A DNA stretch of 64,000 nucleotides from an uncultured Dorea sp. (lineage in GTDB: Bacteria; Bacillota_A; Clostridia; Lachnospirales; Lachnospiraceae), in the NCBI GenBank assembly GCA_910579015.1, contig CAJTRO010000004.1, positions 66,996 to 130,995 of the forward strand. Reading direction: 5' to 3'. A program made the position numbers and the translations under genes. Positions 43,837 to 52,389 of the stretch are shown in pieces. The stretch's first letter is position 1. Every line of letters begins with the position of its first letter. The notes below the pieces were generated by a model, which worked only from the letters and a program-made list of their open reading frames with translations, did not search any database and was not told where the DNA came from.

Positions 43837-44883
43837 ATGGGAAATGTGATGACATACAGCGGTCTTACCACGAAGGTGCGGGCGATGCAGGCAAAGCTTC
43901 TTACGAACAGGGATTTTGAAAATATCGCGAACTTAAGGAGCGTCCCGGAGGCGATTGAATATCTGAAGGGGAAACCTGCCTATGCAAGGTACGTGGAGCA
44001 GATGGATATATCGCTGTATCATAGAGGAAATATGGAGAAGCTCCTGTATCAGTCGCTGTTTGACGACTATACGCGTATCTTCCGGTTTGCGGGAATGGAG
44101 CAGAAGAAGTTTCTGAAGCTTTACTGGAAGAGATACGAGATCGACCTGATCAATTACTGCCTGCGTATTGTATTCAACCACTATGATATGCCGTTTGATA
44201 TAGAATATAAGAAGGAATTTTTTGATAAATATTCCCAGATTTCCATTGATAAGCTGGCTGTGTCGAGGAATATCGGGGAATTGGTCGACAACCTGAAGGA
44301 TACGGAATATTATGAACCGCTAAAGCCCCTGATAGATTCGGAGAGTACAACGCTCTTCGACTACGATCTGGCGCTGGATCTGTACTATTTCTCCGAGATG
44401 TGGAGGAAGAGCAGGCGGCTCCTTAGGGGGAAGGAGCGGGAGATGTATATGAGGGACTTCGGCACGAAGATCGATCTTCTGAACGTACAGTGGATCTACC
44501 GTGCGAAGAAGTATTATAACATGCTCGCGCCGGATATCTATTCTCTGACGATTCCGATCCAATACAGATTAGGACTTGAGGAGTTCAAGAACCTGGTAGA
44601 GGCGCCGACGGTAGAAGAGTTTGAGAAGCGTCTGGAGGATACATATTATGCCGGCAAATACGCGGATATCAGCGGGAAGACGCTGGAATCCATGTATAAG
44701 GAGTGTCTGGGACGCCAGTATATCAGCGACAGAAGGCGCAATCCATATTCTATCGCAACGGTGAATACATATCTGTTTTTGAAGGAAGAAGAGATCTACA
44801 AATTAACTACGGCCCTTGAATGTATCCGTTACGGCTTATCTTCAAGAGAGACGTTAGGATACTTAGGAGGTGTGATTCAATGA
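43837..44883 (+). CDS. V-type ATP synthase subunit C (d-like)
   Basis: A 348-residue soluble subunit (AtpC/NtpC, the d-type socket) that couples the central stalk to the membrane rotor. The N-terminus TYSGLTTKVRAMQAKLLT and the repeated helical motif around EYLKGKPAYARYVEQ are typical, as is the C-terminal EEEIYKLTTALECIRYGL. It follows subunit H by three bases with AGAGGTG as ribosome site. Its stop overlaps the ATG of subunit I. Confidence 0.93.
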   Translation: MGNVMTYSGLTTKVRAMQAKLLTNRDFENIANLRSVPEAIEYLKGKPAYARYVEQMDISLYHRGNMEKLLYQSLFDDYTRIFRFAGMEQKKFLKLYWKRYEIDLINYCLRIVFNHYDMPFDIEYKKEFFDKYSQISIDKLAVSRNIGELVDNLKDTEYYEPLKPLIDSESTTLFDYDLALDLYYFSEMWRKSRRLLRGKEREMYMRDFGTKIDLLNVQWIYRAKKYYNMLAPDIYSLTIPIQYRLGLEEFKNLVEAPTVEEFEKRLEDTYYAGKYADISGKTLESMYKECLGRQYISDRRRNPYSIATVNTYLFLKEEEIYKLTTALECIRYGLSSRETLGYLGGVIQ

Positions 44884-45845
44884 TTGTTAAGATGAAATTC
44901 TTAAGCATCAGCGGTCCGAGAGTTGATATTGACCGTGTATGCGAAAAGTATCTGTCGAAATATGAGATGCAGCTTGAGAATGCGGTTACGGAACTGAAGA
45001 CGACAGATAACCTTCTGCCCTTTATCGAGGTGAATCCGTACAAGGACGCACTGGCGAAGGCGGAGCAGTTTGCAGAGCTTCTGCCGGAGGGGGCAGATAA
45101 GATGGATCAGTCGATGTCAAAGGATGAGATGCTCGCTTTTATACGGGAACTCAACCATGACTATCTGGATCTACAGGAGAAGAAGGAGCTTCTGAACAAA
45201 AAGGAGAATGAAGTCAGGGAGAAGCTGAACGTCCTGGAACCATTTACCCCGCTGAACCTGGATCTGCATAAGACCATGCGTTACAAGTATATGAAGATCC
45301 GCTTCGGAAGGATCGGGCTTGACTATTATAAGAAGCTTGAGAAATACTTGTTCGGCGACTTGCAGGCAGTGTTCCTTGAAGGTACAAGGAATGAAAATTA
45401 TGTCTACGGCTGTTATTTTGTGGCGAATGCGGATATGAGCAAGGTAGACTCCGCGTTCAACTCTCTGCATTTTGAGAGGATCACGATCCCGTCCGAATAT
45501 GTTGGTACGCCAAAGGATGCGTGCGCCAGTATGCAAAAAGACATCGAGGATACCAAAAAGCAGATCGAGGAGATTGACAAGGAGGTCGAAGAGCTGGTGC
45601 GCAGCTGTTCGGCGAAGCTTATAGGAACTAGGAAGCGTCTGGAAGAGCTGTCGAGCAACTTTGACGTTCGTAAGATGGCGGCAAGGACGGATGTCGGGGA
45701 TACCAAGGAAGATTACTATATCCTCTGCGGATGGATGGGAGAGGATGACGTGGCGGCTCTTCTGGAGGAAACGAAGGAGGATGACCGGGTATTCATCGTC
45801 GTGGAGGAGGGAGAAGTTCTTCGGAGAGCCTCCGACGAAGCTTAA
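44880..45845 (+). pseudogene. V-type ATP synthase subunit I, N-terminal part (frameshifted)
   Basis: The N-terminal cytosolic arm of subunit I (a-subunit), which normally continues into a membrane domain in one chain of about 640 residues. It starts at ATG 44880, with AGGAGGTG upstream, and runs 321 residues through coiled coil (EKKELLNKKENEVREKL) to DRVFIVVEEGE. It then reads seven aberrant codons into TAA at 45843. The membrane part resumes in the next frame at about 45814. A single extra G in GGAGGGAGAAG around 45809-45813 explains the break. It may be a true mutation, an assembly error or programmed frameshifting. Confidence 0.88.
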
Positions 45846-46809
45846 GAACCCCAGGTTCTTTAAGCCTTTCGAGCTGTTTATCCAGATGTACGGGCTTCCG
45901 GCGCATGATGAGATGGATCCGACCATGTTCGTGGCGCTTACGTATACATTTATCTTCGGCGCGATGTTCGGAGATGTGGGACAGGGCTTCTGCCTGTTTG
46001 CGATCGGCGGACTCATTTATCTTAAGAAGAAGATGAACCTGGCGGGTATCGTGTCGATCGCGGGTATTTTCTCGATGATCTTCGGGGCGCTGTTCGGCAG
46101 TATCTTCGGATTCGAAGACATCATTCCGGCAATCTGGCTTCGGCCGGTGGAGGCGATGACGAACCTGCCGTTTATCGGACAGCTGAATACGGTGTTTATC
46201 ATTGCGATAGCGTTCGGTATGGCGCTCAATATCCTGGTGATGATCTTCCAGATTGCCAATGCGGCAAAGTCGCATGATACGGAGAATCTGTGGTTCTCAA
46301 CGAACGGGGTGGCGGGCCTTGTGTTCTACGGCTTCCTCGTGCTGACGATCGTGCTCTACATGACCGGCCGCAAGGTTCCGGGAAATATTCTTATGGCGAT
46401 ATTCCTGGGGATCCCGATTCTTCTGTTTGTGTTCAAGGAACCGCTTACGAATCTGGTGGAGCACAATCACAAGAAGATGAAAGAGAGCAAGGCGATGTTC
46501 CTGGTGCAGGGCTTCTTTGAATTATTTGAGACACTTTTGAGTTATTTTTCCAATACGCTGTCCTATGTGCGTATCGGTGCATTTGCAGTCAGCCATGCGG
46601 CGATCATGGAAGTGGTGCTGATGCTGTCAGGAGCGGAGGACGGAGCGCCGAATCTGTTCGGGATCATTTTGGGAAATGTGGTCGTGTGCGCGCTTGAGGG
46701 ACTGATCGTAGGGATCCAGGTACTGCGTCTTGAGTATTACGAGATGTTCAGCCGGTTCTATAAAGGAAGCGGACGGGAGTTCAAGCCGTTTAAGAAGCAG
46801 AAGAAATAA
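45814..46809 (+). pseudogene. V-type ATP synthase subunit I, C-terminal membrane part (frameshifted)
   Basis: The remainder of subunit I in the next frame, starting within KFFGEPPTKLKNPRFF, the normal junction between arm and membrane domain. It has some seven helices (FVALTYTFIFGAMFGDVGQGF near its start) and the proton/sodium half-channel segment SNTLSYVRIGAFAVSHAAI with its essential Arg. No ribosome site or start codon is placed to translate it alone, so it depends on read-through from 44880. Together the halves make about 642 residues, the normal length. Without this subunit the ATPase could not move ions, so a real frameshift would silence the complex. Confidence 0.88.
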
Positions 46810-46860
46810 GGAAAATGATAAATATAATATTAAGGATAAAATAAGAGGAGGATATCTATC

Positions 46861-47295
46861 ATGTCATTAACAGTGAAATTATTACTCATCACAGCGCTGG
46901 TACTCAGTATCATCATTCCATTCGGTTATTATCTGATCGGGGAGAAGACGAAGAAACGTTATAAGAGGGCGATCGGAGTAAACGCGTTCTTCTATTTCGG
47001 AGCATTTGCTGTTGCGGCGATCATGATGTTTGGCGGAGCGCCTGTAGAGGCCGCCGAAGGCGCCGCAGAGGCTGCTTCTAATTCTGTTGGATTCGGCTAT
47101 CTTGCCGCTGCGCTGTCAACCGGTCTTTCCTGTGTCGGCGGTGGTATTGCCGTAGCGAGCGCGGCAAGTGCGGCGCTTGGCGCGATCAGTGAGGACTCAA
47201 GCGCCCTTGGTAAGTCCCTGATCTTCGTAGGTCTTGCAGAAGGTGTATGTCTGTACGGACTGATCATCTCTTTCATGATCCTGGGTAAATTGTAA
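46861..47295 (+). CDS. V-type ATP synthase subunit K (rotor proteolipid)
   Basis: Membrane rotor subunit of 144 residues with four helices, near 6-26, 39-61, 76-106 and 116-142. The second hairpin carries the Gly/Ala-rich GGGIAVASAASAALGAI and the ion-binding Glu in LAEGVCLYGLI near 127. The first hairpin has no acidic membrane residue, so one ion site per chain is expected. AAGAGGAGGAT precedes the ATG. It lies 51 bases after subunit I and two before subunit F. Confidence 0.95.
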   Translation: MSLTVKLLLITALVLSIIIPFGYYLIGEKTKKRYKRAIGVNAFFYFGAFAVAAIMMFGGAPVEAAEGAAEAASNSVGFGYLAAALSTGLSCVGGGIAVASAASAALGAISEDSSALGKSLIFVGLAEGVCLYGLIISFMILGKL

Positions 47296-47296
47296 G

Positions 47297-47605
47297 ATGA
47301 AGATGTATCTGATCAGTGATAATGTCGATACGCTGACAGGAATGAGGCTTGCGGGAGTAGACGGTATCGTAGTCCATGAAAGAGAGGAGCTGCGGGAGGC
47401 GATTGAAAACGCGATGAATGATAAGACGGTGGGAGTGATCCTGCTGACGGAGAAGTTCGGCAGGGAATTCCCGGACCTGATCGATGAGATCAAGCTTGGC
47501 CGGACGATGCCGCTGCTTATTGAGATTCCTGACAGACACGGGACCGGACGTAAGAAGGACTTTATCACATCTTATGTAAATGAGGCGATTGGCCTGAAAC
47601 TATAA
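47297..47605 (+). CDS. V-type ATP synthase subunit F
   Basis: Central-stalk subunit of 102 residues with a small alpha/beta (CheY-like) fold. The markers are YLISDNVDTLTGMRLAGV near 3-20, VGVILLTEKFG near 42-52, and the C-terminal IGLKL tail. It starts at ATG 47297, directly after the subunit K stop. The order K-F-E-A-B-D is that of related Clostridia. Confidence 0.93.
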   Translation: MKMYLISDNVDTLTGMRLAGVDGIVVHEREELREAIENAMNDKTVGVILLTEKFGREFPDLIDEIKLGRTMPLLIEIPDRHGTGRKKDFITSYVNEAIGLKL

Positions 47606-47687
47606 TGTGACTGTTGAGCCAATGTGGGATTTATTCAAAAAGGGATGCAAGGATATGGCTGGACAGGAATAAAATGAGGTGACACAC

Positions 47688-48275
47688 TTGACAATAGAAG
47701 AGAAGATATCACATCTGCAAGCCGCAGCGATGGAGGAAGCCAGGGCAGAAGGCAATGCGATCATGAAGCAGCACGAGGACGCGCTGCTTGGTGTATTTGA
47801 ACAGCACAGGGCAGAGATTCTGCGCCAGTCGGATACGCGGGTGAAGGCAGAGCGTGTCGGCGCGCAGCAACAGCTTAATATGGCGATGTCCAAGGCACAG
47901 CTTGAGCTGAAACGTGAGTTGAGCAAGACGCAGAAGGAATTGAAGAAGAAGCTGTTTGAGGAAGTTGAGGAAGTGGTGCAGGAGTATATGAAGACGGATG
48001 AGTATCCGCGCCTGCTGATCGCTTATATCGAGAAAGCAGCCAAATTCGCAGACGGCGCGTCCATGACGATCTATATTAATCCGACGGATGAGGATAAGAA
48101 GGAATTCTTAGAGGAGCACACAGGCATGATGCTGACGGTGAGCAAGGAGGATTTTATAGGCGGAGTGCGTGCGGTGATCCATGAGAAGAATGTACTGATC
48201 GACCATGCCTTCAAGGGCGCGATCGAGAGTGAATACAGGAAGTTCGTGTTCAAGGGAGGTGTGCAGGTTGGATAA
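47688..48275 (+). CDS. V-type ATP synthase subunit E
   Basis: Peripheral-stalk subunit of 195 residues. A long N-terminal helix (LQAAAMEEARAEGNAIMKQHEDALL) pairs with subunit H, and the C-terminal globular head contains GGVRAVIHEKNVLIDHAF. TTG 47688 has GAGGTGA at proper spacing; an in-frame GTG at 47679 overlaps that site. It follows subunit F by 82 bases and overlaps the start of subunit A. Confidence 0.9.
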   Translation: MTIEEKISHLQAAAMEEARAEGNAIMKQHEDALLGVFEQHRAEILRQSDTRVKAERVGAQQQLNMAMSKAQLELKRELSKTQKELKKKLFEEVEEVVQEYMKTDEYPRLLIAYIEKAAKFADGASMTIYINPTDEDKKEFLEEHTGMMLTVSKEDFIGGVRAVIHEKNVLIDHAFKGAIESEYRKFVFKGGVQVG

Positions 48276-50040
48276 TGTAACGACTGGTAAAATCTACGGA
48301 ATCAACGGACCTGTAATCTACATCAAGGAAAAGACAGAATTTAAGATGTCTGAGATGGTGTATGTAGGAAAAGAGAAGCTGGTCGGCGAAGTCATTTCCC
48401 TGGATAAGGAGCTGACTACCATACAGGTATATGAAGAGACGTCAGGGCTTCGTCCCGGGGAGGTCGTAGAGGCGACGGGAGCGGCTGTGTCCGTTACTCT
48501 GGCACCGGGGATCCTGAATAATATATTTGACGGAATTGAGCGGCCGCTGGAGCGGATTGCCGACAACGGCAGTGCGTTTATCACCAGGGGCGTCAGCGTA
48601 GATTCTCTGGATACAAAGAGATTGTGGGAGACACACATCACGGTAACAGAAGGCGAGACGGTTCACGGCGGGACCGTGATCGCGGAGGTACAGGAGACGC
48701 GGGCTATCCTCCATAAATGTATGGTGCCGCCGGATGTGGAGGGGACGGTAGTATCTGTAGTCCCGGACGGTGAGTATACCATTAATGACGTGATCGTGAC
48801 GCTTGAGCTTCCGGACGGCGGAACGAGAGAGCTTACCATGACACAGCGGTGGCCGATCCGTGTGCCAAGGCCGGTATCGCAGCGTTTCCCGGCCAGTGTA
48901 CCGCTTGTGACGGGACAGCGTATCCTTGATACTATGTTCCCGATCGCAAAAGGCGGAACAGCGGCAATCCCGGGCGGTTTTGGAACAGGAAAGACAATGA
49001 CGCAGCATCAGGTCGCAAAGTGGGCGGATGCGGACATCATCATCTATATCGGATGCGGTGAGCGTGGAAATGAGATGACGCAGGTTCTTGAGGAATTCTC
49101 TGAGCTGGTGGATCCAAAGTCGGGCAATCCTCTGATGGATAGGACGACGCTGATTGCGAATACGTCGAATATGCCGGTTGCGGCCCGTGAGGCGTCGATC
49201 TACACGGGACTTACGCTGGCTGAGTATTACCGGGATATGGGATATGACGTGGCGATCATGGCGGACTCCACCTCTCGGTGGGCGGAGGCGCTCCGTGAGC
49301 TGTCGGGACGTCTGGAGGAGATGCCGGCGGAAGAAGGATTCCCTGCTTATCTGGCATCTAAGCTGTCCGCGTTCTATGAGCGTGCGGGCATGATGCAGAC
49401 ATTAAACGGTGAGAGCGGTTCGGTGTCCATTATCGGCGCGGTATCCCCGCAGGGAGGCGATTTCTCTGAGCCGGTTACACAGAATACGAAGAGATTCGTC
49501 CGTTGCTTCTGGGGACTGGATAAGTCGCTGGCATATTCCAGACATTTCCCCGCAATCCACTGGCTCTCCAGTTACAGCGAATATCTGAATGACTTAAGCG
49601 GGTGGTATGCGGATCATGTATCGCCGAAGTTTGTGGACTACAGGAACCGGATGATGACGATCCTGAACCAGGAGAGCAGTCTGATGGAGATTGTGAAGCT
49701 GATCGGAGGGGATGTGCTCCCTGACGACCAGAAGCTTGTCCTGGAGATCGCGAAGGTTATCCGTCTGGGCTTCTTACAGCAGAATGCATTCCACAAGGAC
49801 GATACCTGTGTATCTATGGAGAAGCAGTTTAAGATGATGGACGTGATCCTGCATCTGTATCGGACGGCGAGGCATCTGGTGGCCATGGGGCAGCCGATGT
49901 CTGTGTTGAAGGCGGAAGGCATTTTTGAGAAGGTCATCGCGATCAAGTACGACGTGGCGAACGACAATCTACAGATGCTGGATATGTATAAGAAAGATAT
50001 TGATGATTTTTATAACAGCGTGATTGCGAAGAACGCATAA
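48268..50040 (+). CDS. atpA: V-type ATP synthase subunit A (catalytic)
   Basis: Catalytic ATP-binding subunit, 590 residues. It has Walker A GGFGTGKT near 231-238, the catalytic Glu in GCGERGNEM near 259, Walker B VAIMADSTSRWAEALRE near 326-342, and the non-homologous insertion that separates A from F1-beta. TTG 48268 sits behind GGGAGGTG inside the end of subunit E. It is intact despite the frameshift in subunit I upstream. Confidence 0.97.
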   Translation: MDNVTTGKIYGINGPVIYIKEKTEFKMSEMVYVGKEKLVGEVISLDKELTTIQVYEETSGLRPGEVVEATGAAVSVTLAPGILNNIFDGIERPLERIADNGSAFITRGVSVDSLDTKRLWETHITVTEGETVHGGTVIAEVQETRAILHKCMVPPDVEGTVVSVVPDGEYTINDVIVTLELPDGGTRELTMTQRWPIRVPRPVSQRFPASVPLVTGQRILDTMFPIAKGGTAAIPGGFGTGKTMTQHQVAKWADADIIIYIGCGERGNEMTQVLEEFSELVDPKSGNPLMDRTTLIANTSNMPVAAREASIYTGLTLAEYYRDMGYDVAIMADSTSRWAEALRELSGRLEEMPAEEGFPAYLASKLSAFYERAGMMQTLNGESGSVSIIGAVSPQGGDFSEPVTQNTKRFVRCFWGLDKSLAYSRHFPAIHWLSSYSEYLNDLSGWYADHVSPKFVDYRNRMMTILNQESSLMEIVKLIGGDVLPDDQKLVLEIAKVIRLGFLQQNAFHKDDTCVSMEKQFKMMDVILHLYRTARHLVAMGQPMSVLKAEGIFEKVIAIKYDVANDNLQMLDMYKKDIDDFYNSVIAKNA

Positions 50041-50054
50041 GGAGGGAACCGTAC

Positions 50055-51449
50055 ATGGCAATAGAATATCTGGGACTCAGTAATATCAACGGACCTCTGG
50101 TAGTGTTAGAAGGGCTTCAGGGTGCGTTCTTTGATGAGATCGTGGAATTTGTGGTAGACGGTAATACGAAGAAGATGGGGCGTATTATCGAGTTGTATGA
50201 GGATAAGGCGATCATACAGGTATTTGAAGGGACGGAGAACATGTCTCTGCGCAACACCCATACGAAGCTGACCGGCCATCCCATGGAGGTGGCGGTATCC
50301 CCGGAAGTGCTGGGGCGTACCTTCAACGGCGTGGGCGTGCCGATCGACGGTCTTGGAAGGATCATCGGGGCGGAGAAGCGGGATGTGAACGGGCTTCCGC
50401 TGAACCCGGTGCGAAGAGAATATCCGAGGAACTATATCCGTACAGGAATCTCGGCGATCGACGGCTTGACGACGCTAATCCGCGGACAGAAGCTTCCGAT
50501 CTTCTCAGGAAACGGTCTTCCCCACGACCAGCTTGCGGCGCAGATTGTAAAGCAGGCGTCCCTGGGCGACGGGGCGAATGAGAATTTTGCGGTTGTGTTC
50601 GGGGCGATGGGCGTCAAGCATGACGTGGCAGAGTTCTTCCGCAAGACCTTCGAGGAGAGCGGTGTGTCCGACCATGTGTGTATGTTCCTGAACCTGGCAA
50701 ACGATCCGGTGGTGGAGCGTCTGATCACGCCGAAGGTTGCGCTTACGGTGGCGGAGTATCTGGCATTTGAGTGTAATATGCATATCCTGGTTATCCTGAC
50801 GGATATGACTTCATTTGCGGAGGCCATGCGTGAGGTATCCTCCTCCAAAGGAGAGATCCCGTCAAGAAAGGGATATCCGGGATATCTCTACAGTGAACTT
50901 GCGACGCTCTATGAGCGCGCGGGAATTGTCGTGGGCTCCAATGGTTCGGTAACACAGCTTCCGATCCTGACTATGCCTAATGATGACATTACGCATCCGA
51001 TCCCTGACCTGACAGGGTATATTACTGAGGGGCAGATCGTACTTGACCGGAATCTGCACGGCCAGGCGGTCTATCCTCCGATCAGTATCCTGCCGTCGCT
51101 GTCGCGTCTGATGAAGGACGGTATCGGTGAAGGATACACGAGAGAAGACCACCAGGGGCTTGCGAACCAGCTGTTCTCCGCCTATGCGAAGGTGGGAGAG
51201 GCGCGGAATCTGGCGTCTGTTATCGGTGAGGATGAGTTGTCTCCGCTGGATAAGAGGTATCTGAAGTTCGGTGAAGAATTTGAGAAGCATTATATCGGTC
51301 AGGGACCGACAGAGAATCGTTCTATCCAGGATACGCTGGATCTGGGGTGGCATCTTCTGGGCTATCTGCCGAAGGAAGAGCTTGACAGGATTGATACGAA
51401 GCTGATCGATAAATATTATCCGAAGGAAGAAGGCCAGCTTCAGATTTAA
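50055..51449 (+). CDS. atpB: V-type ATP synthase subunit B (non-catalytic)
   Basis: Regulatory nucleotide-binding subunit, 464 residues. It lacks a canonical P-loop, with FSGNGLPHDQLAAQI near 149-163 in that position as expected for B. It also has MVFLNLANDPVVERLITPK near 210 and the conserved SYPGYLYSELATLYERAG-like stretch near 275. GGAGGGAACC precedes ATG 50055, 14 bases after subunit A. Its stop codon is part of an 8-bp tandem repeat array. Confidence 0.97.
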   Translation: MAIEYLGLSNINGPLVVLEGLQGAFFDEIVEFVVDGNTKKMGRIIELYEDKAIIQVFEGTENMSLRNTHTKLTGHPMEVAVSPEVLGRTFNGVGVPIDGLGRIIGAEKRDVNGLPLNPVRREYPRNYIRTGISAIDGLTTLIRGQKLPIFSGNGLPHDQLAAQIVKQASLGDGANENFAVVFGAMGVKHDVAEFFRKTFEESGVSDHVCMFLNLANDPVVERLITPKVALTVAEYLAFECNMHILVILTDMTSFAEAMREVSSSKGEIPSRKGYPGYLYSELATLYERAGIVVGSNGSVTQLPILTMPNDDITHPIPDLTGYITEGQIVLDRNLHGQAVYPPISILPSLSRLMKDGIGEGYTREDHQGLANQLFSAYAKVGEARNLASVIGEDELSPLDKRYLKFGEEFEKHYIGQGPTENRSIQDTLDLGWHLLGYLPKEELDRIDTKLIDKYYPKEEGQLQI

Positions 51450-51482
51450 CGATTTAACGGTGTAATGGTGTATCGGTGTATC
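51443..51482 (+). repeat. Five-unit octamer tandem repeat
   Basis: Five consecutive octamers: GATTTAAC twice, GGTGTAAT once, GGTGTATC twice. The first contains the subunit B stop codon; the rest fill the gap before subunit D. Confidence 0.85.
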
Positions 51483-51530
51483 GGCCGGGATACGGCGGGG
51501 AATGATTTGGGTAGATAAGGAGGTCTGTAT

Positions 51531-52148
51531 ATGGATCCGAGAGAATTTCCTACCAAGGGAAATCTGATGCTTGCCAAGAATTCTCTTGCGCTTGCCCATC
51601 AGGGGTATGACCTGATGGATAAGAAGCGGAATATCCTTCTTAAGGAATTGATGGAGCTGATTGACGAGGCGAAGAATATACAGGAAGAGATTGATACTAC
51701 GTTTACAAGGGCGTATGTGTGCCTTCAGCGTGCGAATATCGAGCAGGGTATCAGTAAGGTGCAGGAGCTTGCATTTACGGTTCCTATCGAGGAATCCATC
51801 CGTATCCAGACCAGGAGTATCATGGGCACGGAGATTCCGCATATCAAGTATGACGACAAGCAGAATGATCTGACTTATGCGTTTGGTACGACGAAGGAGT
51901 CGATTGATATTGCCAGGGAGGCGTTCAGGCAGGTTAAGAACCTGACGATCAAGCTGGCGGAGGTTGAGAATGCGGCGTACCGGCTTGCGGCGAATATCAA
52001 GAAGACGCAGAAGCGGGCGAATGCGCTTAAGAATATCACGATTCCGATGTACAGTAATCTGGTGTATACGATCAATAATGCGCTGGAGGAGAAGGAAAGA
52101 GAAGAATTCACGAGGCTTAAGGTTATTAAGAGGATGCAGGGGAAATAG
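51531..52148 (+). CDS. V-type ATP synthase subunit D
   Basis: Central rotor shaft, 205 residues, a long antiparallel coiled coil. It opens with the family start FPTKGNLMLAKNSLALAHQGYDLM and closes with NALKNITIPMYSNLVYTI...ERAEFTRLK-type sequence, here EREEFTRLKVIK. AAGGAGGTCTGT precedes ATG 51531. It is the last gene of the operon, before a strong terminator. Confidence 0.96.
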   Translation: MDPREFPTKGNLMLAKNSLALAHQGYDLMDKKRNILLKELMELIDEAKNIQEEIDTTFTRAYVCLQRANIEQGISKVQELAFTVPIEESIRIQTRSIMGTEIPHIKYDDKQNDLTYAFGTTKESIDIAREAFRQVKNLTIKLAEVENAAYRLAANIKKTQKRANALKNITIPMYSNLVYTINNALEEKEREEFTRLKVIKRMQGK

Positions 52149-52154
52149 ACAGAG

Positions 52155-52208
52155 ACAGCCGTTTTGGTTAAAGGGAGAGATCCGATTTAACCAAAACGGC
52201 TGTTTTTT
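52155..52208 (+). terminator. Terminator of the V-ATPase operon
   Basis: A perfect 18-bp stem, 52155-52172 with 52186-52203, followed by six T residues. Confidence 0.96.
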
Positions 52209-52389
52209 GGTACTCTTGTGTAATGCTGTTTGTTTTCAGAGTGACGGATTGACTTTTGAGAAAAATAAACAAAGTTTCAAAAACTCCTATTTTTCTTTCT
52301 CTTTTTTATACATCTACCGAAAAGAATATATTATAATGAACGAAATAGAATAAAGATGCGAAGAAGCAAAGGAAGGGGACGGAGAAAAT

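Noticed and set aside
45661..45813. An independent start for the subunit I membrane part at 45661
   Set aside because: The sequence before about 45814 in that frame is an off-frame reading of the conserved N-terminal arm.
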